Shown here: piece by piece, positions 1 through 5,928 of the stretch
Numbering within the stretch: the first letter of the stretch is position 1
How the letters are laid out: the number at the start of each line of letters is the position of its first letter
Assembly: GCA_946481425.1 (NCBI GenBank)
Contig: CAMLNT010000118.1
Coordinates: 1-7,121 of the forward strand
Length of the DNA stretch: 7,121 nt
DNA from: an uncultured Brevundimonas sp.
GTDB taxonomy: Bacteria; Pseudomonadota; Alphaproteobacteria; Caulobacterales; Caulobacteraceae
Direction: 5' to 3'
Made by a program: the position numbers and the translations under genes
The notes under the pieces: generated by a model
Seen by the model: the letters and a program-made list of their open reading frames with translations, nothing else
Told to the model about the DNA's origin: nothing
Database searches by the model: none

Positions 1-15
1 GTCGCTCCGGCCGGG

Positions 16-92
16 GCGTCACTGAACCGTCATTCCGTCGTCGGATGATTGTCGCCGCCCTTTCGGCGGGATGTCATTGACGCGTCGTATCG
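16..92 (+). promoter_or_regulatory. Candidate extended PhoB binding region (Pho box array) upstream of pstS
   Basis: Units of 11 bp begin at 16, 27, 38, 49, 60, 71 and 82. Six of the seven carry GTC at unit positions 3-5; the unit at 60 has TTC. Known PhoB boxes are 11-bp direct repeats close to CTGTCAT plus 4 AT-rich bases. The best pair is GCGTCAC-tgaa-CCGTCAT at 16-33 (5/7 and 6/7 matches). ATGTCAT at 71-77 is also 6/7. The units at 38, 60 and 82 are weak. A possible -10 (GATGAT, 44-49) lies 10 bp after the best pair, a typical distance when a Pho box replaces the -35. The location just before a phosphate-binding protein gene supports the reading. PhoB control is inferred from sequence only. 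Confidence 0.6.
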
Positions 93-117
93 ACCGGCCC
101 GAGGCGCATCGGGCGCC

Positions 118-123
118 AAGGGA
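118..123 (+). promoter_or_regulatory. Ribosome binding site of pstS, deciding the start at 131
   Basis: AAGGGA lies 7 bases before the ATG at 131. The alternative in-frame ATG at 71 has only GGCGGG directly abutting it, lies inside the PhoB-like array, and would put 20 charged residues before the lipoprotein signal. The site at 118-123 therefore supports 131 as the true start. Confidence 0.65.
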
Positions 124-130
124 TGAGACG

Positions 131-1189
131 ATGAAGAAGCTGGCGGCCGCTGCGATCGCGCTGTTGATGGTTTCGGCCTGCGGGCCTCAGGGCGGCACGG
201 GCGCCGGCGCGGGCGCTCAAGGCATCTGGGCCGCGGGCTCCTCGACGGTGTTCCCCTTCACGACCCGGGTCGCCGAGACCTTCGCCCAGCGCTCGGGCGG
301 ACCGGCCCCGCGCGTGGAATCGATGGGCACTGGAGGCGGCATCAACGCCTTCTGCGCCGGCGTCGGCCCGGGCACCCCGGACATCGCCAACGCCTCGCGC
401 CCGATGAAGCAGTCGGAGTTCGACACCTGCGTCGCCAACGGCGTCGACCAGATCCTCGAAATCCAGATCGGCTCGGACGGCATCGTCATCGCCACGGCCC
501 GCGACGGCGCCGATTTCAACTTCCGCCTCCAGGACCTGTACATGGCGCTCGCCGCCGAGGTCCCGGGCGCCAACGGCCAGCTGGGCGCCAACGCCAACAC
601 GCAGTGGAACCAGGTCAACCCGGCCCTGCCGGCGCAGGCCATCGCCGTCTATGGTCCGCCGCCGACCTCGGGCACCCGCGACGCCTTTCTCGAGCTGGGC
701 ATGACGCCGGGCGCCGAGCTGATCCCGTCGGTGGCCGCCCTGGCCGAGACCGACGAGGACCGCTTCGAGGCCGTGGCCCACACCCTGCGTGAGGACAACC
801 GCTGGACCGACATGGGCGAGAACGACAACGTCATCGTCCAGACCCTGACCCGGACCCCGGGCGCGGTCGGCGTGTTCGGCTATTCCTTCCTGGAAGAGAA
901 CCTGACCTCGGTGCGGCCTGCGCGCATCAACGGCGTGGAGCCCAACGCCGACACCATCGCGGACGGCTCTTACCCGCTCAGCCGCTCGCTGTTCCTCTAT
1001 GTGAAGATCAGCCACCTGCAGACCACGCCGGGCCTGGCCGAGTTCCTTGAAGAGTATCTGTCCGACGCCGCCGCCGGCCCTGACGGCTACCTCGCCGACC
1101 GCGGCCTGATCCCGCTGCAGGCGGCCGCCCTGGAAGCCGCCCGCCAGAACCTTCGCGCCCGCACCCCGATGGCGCGGCCGGCCTCGTAA
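131..1189 (+). CDS. pstS: Phosphate-binding lipoprotein PstS (phosphate ABC transporter substrate-binding protein)
   Basis: This is the periplasmic receptor that hands phosphate to the PstCAB importer. The 352-aa product starts with a lipoprotein signal, with positive residues KK, a hydrophobic stretch and lipobox V14-S15-A16-C17, so Cys17 should be lipidated. A Gly/Ala-rich linker follows at 18-31. PstS-type ligand-loop motifs come in order: GSSTVFPFT (36-44), GTGGG (66-70), ASRPM (88-92), GSDGI (114-118) and PTSGTRD (178-184). The order and length fit the PstS family, of the type common in alphaproteobacteria. C75 and C100 are the only cysteines after the lipobox and could form a disulfide. 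No pstC, pstA, pstB or phoU is present; a terminator follows 22 bases after the stop, so the gene looks monocistronic. Regulation by PhoB under phosphate limitation is likely, given the phased repeats upstream. The family is confident; binding of phosphate rather than another oxyanion is inferred. Confidence 0.93.
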   Translation: MKKLAAAAIALLMVSACGPQGGTGAGAGAQGIWAAGSSTVFPFTTRVAETFAQRSGGPAPRVESMGTGGGINAFCAGVGPGTPDIANASRPMKQSEFDTCVANGVDQILEIQIGSDGIVIATARDGADFNFRLQDLYMALAAEVPGANGQLGANANTQWNQVNPALPAQAIAVYGPPPTSGTRDAFLELGMTPGAELIPSVAALAETDEDRFEAVAHTLREDNRWTDMGENDNVIVQTLTRTPGAVGVFGYSFLEENLTSVRPARINGVEPNADTIADGSYPLSRSLFLYVKISHLQTTPGLAEFLEEYLSDAAAGPDGYLADRGLIPLQAAALEAARQNLRARTPMARPAS

Positions 1190-1211
1190 GCCAGTCCTGC
1201 CTCCCAAAGTG

Positions 1212-1243
1212 AAAGGGCCCCGGATCGCTCCGGGGCCCTTTTT
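1212..1243 (+). terminator. Rho-independent terminator after pstS, possibly shared by the converging peptidase gene
   Basis: A perfect 13-bp stem (1212-1224 paired with 1229-1241) closes a TCGC loop. Its right arm runs into TTTTT at 1239-1243, so it is a strong terminator for the plus strand. The converging peptidase gene ends at 1249, so its transcript also forms this hairpin, but on that strand only three U residues follow (then C). Termination is therefore expected to be weaker in the minus direction. Confidence 0.9.
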
Positions 1244-1248
1244 CTTGG

Positions 1249-3564
1249 TCAGTCCATCAACTGCTGGCTGAGATAGACGTAGTGCCGGGCCCAGCGCCGC
1301 GCGTTGGCGGCGGGGTCGGCGTCGTAGGAGTGGCCGCCGGCCGTGTCCTCGAAATAGATCGGGTCGTAGCCGTACTCCTCCAGCCGGGCGGCGAACTTGC
1401 GCGCATGGCCCGGATGGACGCGGTCGTCATGGGTGTTGGTGGTGATGTAGACGCGGGGGAAGCCCTCCACGCCGGGCCGCGCGTTCTGGTAGCCGGAATA
1501 GGCCGCGATGAAGGCGGCGTCTGCGGGCACGCGCGGGTCGCCGTACTCGCCGATCCAGGAGGCCCCGGCCGGCATCTCGTGATAGCGCAGCATGTCGATC
1601 AGCGGGCTCTCGATCACCGCCGCATTGAACAGGTCCGGCCGCTGGGTGACCGCAACCGAGGTCAGGACCCCGCCGTTGGACCGGCCATAGATGCCCAGGT
1701 GCTCAGGGCTGGTGACGCCGCGCCGGATCAGGTCCTCGGCCACCGCATAGAAGTCGTCGAAGGCCCGCTGGCGGTTCTCGCGCAGCGCCGCCTGGTGCCA
1801 GGCCGGGCCGAACTCGCCGCCGCCCCGGATGTTGGCGATGACGAAGGCCCCGCCGTTCTCAAGCCACAGGGCGCCCATCTCGGGGATGTAGTCAGCCGGC
1901 TTGGAAATCTGGAAGCCGCCGTAGCCGTAGAGGATCGTGCCCGTCGAACCGTCCGTGGGCATGTCACGCGGCCTGACGAGGAAGTACGGAATCATCGTCC
2001 CGTCCGAGGAGGCGACCTCGAACTGTTCGACGACCGCGCCCGAGGCGTCGAAGCGGGCGGGCATGGAGGCGACGACCTGGCCGATGTCGAGCGTGCGGCT
2101 CTGGTCGGCGCGGCGCTGCGGCTCGCCCGAGGCGGCGTCGGCGGTCATCAGGGTGGTCGGGGTCAGGAAGCCCTCGACCGAATAATAGATCTGGTTGGAC
2201 GACCGTCCCGCGTCGACCAGAGCCACGGTCGAGTTGTCCGGCACAGTGATGATTGTCTCCGGCCAGCCGAACTCGCCGCGGTTGGTGAAGACGCGAAGCT
2301 GCCCGACGACATTGTCGAACATCGAGACGACGATCCGGTCGCGCGTGACGGCGACGTTCTCGATCGACTGGCGCTCGCCCGGCTGGAAGATCAGCTGGGC
2401 CGCATTGGAGATGATGACGTCATCGGGCCCGGCGGCCAGGCGCTCGATGTCGATCCCGAGCAGGGCGCCGGTCTGGTGCGTGAGGGTGGACCAGATGCCC
2501 CACGGCTCTTCGATGGAGAAGATCAGGGTGCGACCCTGCGTGCCCCAGACGGTAGCCCGCTCCGGCAGGTTCAGGCGCACCGGCGCGCCGTCAATCAGGG
2601 CGTAGGTCTCTGACCGGAACGTATCGAGCGGGCGGTTGATCAGCACCGCCTCGACCGCGCCGTCCGGGCCGCGATAGACGGACGGATTGACGCCATAGCC
2701 GCCGTCGCCCTGCTGGCCCGAGAAGACGGTCGTCGCCTCCGCCAGGGTCTGGCCGCGATCCAGGGTGCGGACGATATAGGGATAGCCGCTCTCGGTCAGG
2801 GACGGCTGGCCATCCACCTCGCCGAAGTCGGTGGCGACCAGAAGCGTGTCGGCGTCGAGCCAGTCATAGCGATGCTTGCCCATCGGAAGGTCGAAGCCGC
2901 CTTCGACGAAGGCCCGGGTGTGGGTGTCGTACTCCCGGACCACCACCGCATCGCCGCCACCGTCCGACAGGGCGACCAGGCACAGCCGCTCGTCCGGCCC
3001 GTAGCAGGTCGCGCCCTTCCAGACCCAGTCGCGGCCCTCGGCGGCGGCCAGGGCGTCGATGTCGAGGACCGTCTCCCAGGCGGGCGATCCCGAGCCGTAG
3101 CTGTCGGGCGTGGCGCGCCGCCAGATCCCCTTCGGGTGCTCGTCGTCCTGCCAGAAGTTGAAGACCATGCCGTCCTGCATGTGCGGCATGGCGATCCGGT
3201 CGGTCGCCGACAGGATGGCGTAGGCCTCCTGGCGGAACGGCTCGAAGCGCGGGTCGGCGTCGAGGGTCGCCTGCGCATCCGCGTTGAACTCCGCCACGCG
3301 CGCCATGGCCCGCTCGCCGTCGACCTCCTCCAGCCAGATGTAGGGGTCGGCGGCGGCGACGCCTGCGGGCGTCAGATCGGCTGGCATGGCTGGTGAGGGG
3401 ATCTGCACTGGCTGGGCGTCCATCCCGGTCGCGGACGGCGTCCCGTGGCCCACATGGCGCTCCATCGTCTCGGCGATCTGTTCCGGCGTCGTGGCGGGCT
3501 CCGCCTGAGCCAGAGCGGCGGTCGAGACCGAGGTCATCAAGAGGGCGAGGGCCAGGGCGCGCAT
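1249..3564 (-). CDS. Secreted prolyl oligopeptidase family serine peptidase (S9), downstream paralog
   Basis: A periplasmic peptidase predicted to cut short peptides after proline. The 771-aa product has a Sec signal (MRALALALLM..., cleavage likely after ALA at 17-19), a Pro/Ala/Thr-rich linker to about residue 72, the DPYIWLEE motif of the family, a beta-propeller region from about 125 to 490, and an alpha/beta-hydrolase domain from about 500. The predicted triad is Ser629 (in GRSNGG), Asp713 (in HDDRVHP) and His745 (in GGHSYD). YGYGGF (546-551), Trp670 and Arg715 match the pig prolyl oligopeptidase residues that hold proline-containing substrates. The start at 3564 is chosen over 3600 because it directly precedes the signal peptide and has GGAG 7 bases upstream. 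C187 and C195 are the only cysteines. The residue before the nucleophile pair is Arg, where GGSNGG is usual. It lies 69 bp behind its paralog, so an operon is likely. Substrate and P1 preference are inferred. Confidence 0.9.
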   Translation of the reverse strand: MRALALALLMTSVSTAALAQAEPATTPEQIAETMERHVGHGTPSATGMDAQPVQIPSPAMPADLTPAGVAAADPYIWLEEVDGERAMARVAEFNADAQATLDADPRFEPFRQEAYAILSATDRIAMPHMQDGMVFNFWQDDEHPKGIWRRATPDSYGSGSPAWETVLDIDALAAAEGRDWVWKGATCYGPDERLCLVALSDGGGDAVVVREYDTHTRAFVEGGFDLPMGKHRYDWLDADTLLVATDFGEVDGQPSLTESGYPYIVRTLDRGQTLAEATTVFSGQQGDGGYGVNPSVYRGPDGAVEAVLINRPLDTFRSETYALIDGAPVRLNLPERATVWGTQGRTLIFSIEEPWGIWSTLTHQTGALLGIDIERLAAGPDDVIISNAAQLIFQPGERQSIENVAVTRDRIVVSMFDNVVGQLRVFTNRGEFGWPETIITVPDNSTVALVDAGRSSNQIYYSVEGFLTPTTLMTADAASGEPQRRADQSRTLDIGQVVASMPARFDASGAVVEQFEVASSDGTMIPYFLVRPRDMPTDGSTGTILYGYGGFQISKPADYIPEMGALWLENGGAFVIANIRGGGEFGPAWHQAALRENRQRAFDDFYAVAEDLIRRGVTSPEHLGIYGRSNGGVLTSVAVTQRPDLFNAAVIESPLIDMLRYHEMPAGASWIGEYGDPRVPADAAFIAAYSGYQNARPGVEGFPRVYITTNTHDDRVHPGHARKFAARLEEYGYDPIYFEDTAGGHSYDADPAANARRWARHYVYLSQQLMD

Positions 3565-3571
3565 GGGCTTA

Positions 3572-3576
3572 CTCCA
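3572..3576 (-). promoter_or_regulatory. Ribosome binding site of the downstream peptidase gene
   Basis: On the minus strand TGGAG ends 7 bases before the ATG at 3564. The longer frame starting at 3600 would begin inside the intercistronic stem-loop and add 12 residues before the signal peptide, so this site supports 3564. Confidence 0.65.
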
Positions 3577-3584
3577 GACAATGG

Positions 3585-3612
3585 GCGGGCCCCGGCGCAT
3601 ACCGGGGCCCGC
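3585..3612 (-). other. Intercistronic GC-rich stem-loop between the two peptidase genes
   Basis: A perfect 11-bp inverted repeat (3585-3595 with 3602-3612) encloses a 6-base loop. It lies 21 bases after the stop of the upstream peptidase gene and 20 bases before the start of the downstream one. No U-run follows it on the minus strand (the next bases are CCATTGTC), so it is not a classical rho-independent terminator. It could stabilise the 3' end of a processed mRNA, attenuate read-through, or limit translation of the second gene. The role is inferred. Confidence 0.6.
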
Positions 3613-3633
3613 ATGACAGGACGCTGAACAGGT

Positions 3634-5793
3634 CTATTCGTCGGTCGCCGGCATCAGCCGGCGGGACAGATAGGTGTACTCCAGCGCGATCCGGCGGGCG
3701 GTGTGGAGCAGGTTGGCCCCGGCCGCGTGGCCGCCGTCGGTGTTCTCGAAATAGAGGACCGGATAGCCCAGCTCCTCCAGCCGCGCGGCGGCCTTGCGGG
3801 CGTGGCCGGGGTGAACGCGGTCGTCGGCCGTCGAGGTATGGATGAAGACCTCCGGATAGGGCTGGCCGGCGCGCAGGTTCTGGTAGGGAGAATACTGCTC
3901 GATCCAGGCGCGCTCCTCCGTGATATCCGGGTTGCCGTATTCCGCGATCCACGAGGCGCCCGCGAGCAGGCGGTGGTAGCGCAGCATGTCGAACAGCGGC
4001 ACCTGGATGACCGCCGCATTGATCAAGTCCGGACGCTGGGTGAGCATCGCGCCCATGAACAGGCCGCCCTGCGAGCCGCCCATGATGCCGAGATGCGGCT
4101 GGGAGGTGATGTTGCGGGCGATGAGGTCCAGCGCCACGGCCTGGAAGTCCTCGTGCGCGCGCTGGCGGTTGGCCTGGAGCGCCGCCTGGTGCCAGCGCGG
4201 GCCGAACTCGCCGCCGCCGCGCGTATTGGCGATGACATAGACCCCGCCGTTCTCGAGCCACAGCTTGCCGACCGTGCCCGAATAGCCAGGCAGCAGCGAG
4301 CTCTGGAACCCGCCGTAGCCGTAGAGCAGCGTCGGGTTGGAGCCATCCAGCGCCATGTCGCCGCGATGGACGACGAAGTACGGGATCATGGTGCCGTCGG
4401 CCGACCGGGCCTCGAACTGTTCGACCACCATGCCGGTGGCGTCGAAACGAGCCGGCAGGCTCCGAACCTGTTCGACCGTGCCGGTCGAGGCATCGGCCAG
4501 CCACAGGGAGTTCGGGTTCAGGTAGCCAGAGACGTTGATGAACACCTGGTCGCTCTCGCTCGACGCCGAGCCGAGGCCGACCGAGACGTTCTCGGGCAGG
4601 TCCAGGCGCGTGCGCGACCATTCCGCCGAGCCGTCCTGCGGACGCAGCACATAGACCGAGCCGCGGACGTTTTCGTACAGGGCCACGACCAGCTCGTTGC
4701 GGGTCATGGTCACGCCCTCGATCGAGTCGCGCTCGCCGGGATGCAGGATGAGTTGCGGCCGGGCCGTGTTCGGATCGGCGGTGAGCTCTGCGATGTCGTA
4801 GGCGATCAGGTCGCCGGACGAAAAGGTCTCGCCGGTCGGGGCGGTCCAGTCCTGCTCCAGCGTCAGGACCATGCGGCCTGCGACCGTGCCCTGGATCGAC
4901 GAGCGCGCCGGCAGCGGCAGGCGCGTCGTCGAATAGTCAGCGTTCACGAGATACTTTTCGGACTCGTAGAAGGTCAGGTAGCGCTGGATCAGGGTCGCCA
5001 GCACCGCGCCGTCCGGATCGCGCAGGGTGAAGGCCGAGCTCGACACATCGGTCGTCTCGCCGCGGAAGATCTCGCGCGCCTGATCGAGCGGCTGGCCCCG
5101 GGTCCAGACGCGGACGGTGTTCGGATAGCCCGAGTCCGTCATCGTGCCCTCGCCGTAGTCATAGCCGAGGAACAGGGTGTCCCGGTTCAGCCAGTCGACG
5201 CTCGTCTTGCCCTCGGGGATGACGATGCCGCCGTCCACGAAGCGGCGCTCGACCGAGTCGTATTCACGGATGGTCACCGCGTCGCGGCCGCCGTCCGACA
5301 GGCTGACGAGGCAGTAGCGCTCCTCGGGCATCAGGCAGCTGGCGCCCTTGTAGACCCAGTTCTCGCCCTCCGCTTCGGCCAGGGCGTCGAAGTCCAGGAT
5401 GGTCTCCCACTCGGCGCCTTGCGAGCGGTAGCCGTCCATGGTCGTGCGCCGCCAGATGCCGCGCACATGGTCGGCGTCCTGCCAGAAGTTGTCGATATGG
5501 CCGCCGCGCGAGAAGCCCGGCGCCGGGATGCGGTCGGTCGCCTGAAGGATCGCCAGCGCCTCGTCGTAGAAGCCCTGGTAGCGCGGATCGCCCTGAAGCG
5601 TGGCGAGGCTCCGCTCATTGTGTTCCTCGACCCATTCCATGGCCCGCTCGCCGTGGATTTCCTCCAGCCAGAGGTACGGATCGTCGCTCCCGGCCTCGGG
5701 CGTCGCGGCGGCGTCCTGGGCGACGGAGGGCATGGGTATGGTCATGGTGAAACAGGCCAGAAAAGCAGCGATGGCGCCGGAGCGTCGAAACAT
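3634..5793 (-). CDS. Secreted prolyl oligopeptidase family serine peptidase (S9), upstream paralog
   Basis: A 719-aa periplasmic peptidase, first gene of the probable two-gene operon. It has a Sec signal (MFRRSGAIAAFLACF..., cleavage likely after SVA at 23-25), then only about 12 residues before the DPYLWLEE motif, a beta-propeller from about 90 to 435, and a C-terminal alpha/beta-hydrolase domain. The predicted triad is Ser574 (in GGSQGG), Asp657 (in ADDRVHP) and His689 (in DGGHAAG). YGYGGF (491-496), Trp615 and Arg659 match substrate-binding residues of pig prolyl oligopeptidase, suggesting proline at P1. Gln575 follows the nucleophile where Asn is usual. C153 and C161 are the only cysteines of the mature protein. 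More than half of the catalytic domain matches the downstream paralog by eye, so the pair looks like an old tandem duplication. The start at 5793 is preferred to 5856 because the added residues would precede the signal peptide and GGAGG-type sequence lies 8-11 bases upstream of 5793. The exact substrate is unknown. Confidence 0.9.
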   Translation of the reverse strand: MFRRSGAIAAFLACFTMTIPMPSVAQDAAATPEAGSDDPYLWLEEIHGERAMEWVEEHNERSLATLQGDPRYQGFYDEALAILQATDRIPAPGFSRGGHIDNFWQDADHVRGIWRRTTMDGYRSQGAEWETILDFDALAEAEGENWVYKGASCLMPEERYCLVSLSDGGRDAVTIREYDSVERRFVDGGIVIPEGKTSVDWLNRDTLFLGYDYGEGTMTDSGYPNTVRVWTRGQPLDQAREIFRGETTDVSSSAFTLRDPDGAVLATLIQRYLTFYESEKYLVNADYSTTRLPLPARSSIQGTVAGRMVLTLEQDWTAPTGETFSSGDLIAYDIAELTADPNTARPQLILHPGERDSIEGVTMTRNELVVALYENVRGSVYVLRPQDGSAEWSRTRLDLPENVSVGLGSASSESDQVFINVSGYLNPNSLWLADASTGTVEQVRSLPARFDATGMVVEQFEARSADGTMIPYFVVHRGDMALDGSNPTLLYGYGGFQSSLLPGYSGTVGKLWLENGGVYVIANTRGGGEFGPRWHQAALQANRQRAHEDFQAVALDLIARNITSQPHLGIMGGSQGGLFMGAMLTQRPDLINAAVIQVPLFDMLRYHRLLAGASWIAEYGNPDITEERAWIEQYSPYQNLRAGQPYPEVFIHTSTADDRVHPGHARKAAARLEELGYPVLYFENTDGGHAAGANLLHTARRIALEYTYLSRRLMPATDE

Positions 5794-5825
5794 GGGCGAG
5801 GTCCCCTCCACGAACAAGGAAAGGC

Positions 5826-5853
5826 ACCCTAACGACCGGTGGCCGACCTGCAA
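5826..5853 (-). promoter_or_regulatory. Candidate promoter of the peptidase operon
   Basis: On the minus strand TTGCAGG (5853-5847) is followed after 13 bases by GTTAGGGT (5833-5826). The spacing fits the Caulobacter housekeeping pattern TTGaCgS-N10-14-GCtaNAwC. The -35 matches at 5 of 7 positions but the -10 match is poor. It would give a leader of roughly 25-30 bases before the ATG at 5793. This is a weak prediction from sequence alone. Confidence 0.3.
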
Positions 5854-5855
5854 CA

Positions 5856-5873
5856 TTACAGACTCGTAAGTCT
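5856..5873. promoter_or_regulatory. Dyad between divergent promoters, candidate operator
   Basis: Two overlapping perfect inverted repeats occur here: TTAC-N6-GTAA (5856-5869) and AGACT-N4-AGTCT (5860-5873). They lie between the candidate -35 elements of the leftward peptidase operon and the rightward hydrolase gene, a place where one bound regulator could affect both. TTAC/GTAA dyads are common among TetR-family operators, but no regulator gene is visible in the window, so the binding protein is unknown. Confidence 0.4.
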
Positions 5874-5902
5874 TTGCCGCGCGGGGGCAGCCCCGCTATT
5901 CA
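5874..5902 (+). promoter_or_regulatory. Candidate promoter of the alpha/beta hydrolase gene
   Basis: TTGCCGC (5874-5880) matches the Caulobacter housekeeping -35 pattern TTGaCgS at 6 of 7 positions. After 14 bases GCTATTCA (5895-5902) matches the first part of the -10 pattern. Transcription would start about 20 bases before the ATG at 5929. A 6-bp hairpin-forming repeat (5881-5886 with 5891-5896) fills the spacer. Sequence prediction only. Confidence 0.4.
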
Positions 5903-5917
5903 TTCCCCGCTGAAGAC

Positions 5918-5921
5918 GGAG
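5918..5921 (+). promoter_or_regulatory. Ribosome binding site of the alpha/beta hydrolase gene
   Basis: GGAG lies 7 bases before the ATG at 5929, which supports this as the start codon. Confidence 0.6.
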
Positions 5922-5928
5922 CCTCCCC

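Noticed and set aside
123..134. Four-codon ATG...TGA frame overlapping the pstS start
   Set aside because: It could in principle act as a tiny leader peptide, but its ATG lies inside the AAGGGATG ribosome-site region and it has no ribosome site of its own. Chance is more likely.
74..1207. Long minus-strand open frame (377 aa) opposite pstS
   Set aside because: It is rich in Arg, Gly and Val with no recognisable domain, and it mirrors the G/C-biased codons of pstS. Such antisense frames are common in GC-rich genes.
1282..2613. Plus-strand open frame (443 aa) opposite the downstream peptidase gene
   Set aside because: Low-complexity composition, no motifs, and full overlap with a gene that has a signal peptide and catalytic triad.
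3569..4621. Second minus-strand open frame (350 aa) inside the upstream peptidase gene
   Set aside because: It is an alternative frame of the same strand; the peptidase frame is uninterrupted and carries all catalytic motifs, so there is no frameshift here.
3703..5832. Plus-strand open frame of 709 aa opposite the upstream peptidase gene
   Set aside because: Although very long, it is an antisense shadow: rich in Arg, Ala and Val with no domain. The minus-strand gene explains the codon pattern.
5881..5896. Small hairpin GCGGGG-gcag-CCCCGC ahead of the hydrolase
   Set aside because: Only 6 bp of stem, no T-run, and it lies in the spacer of a candidate promoter; not a terminator or riboswitch.
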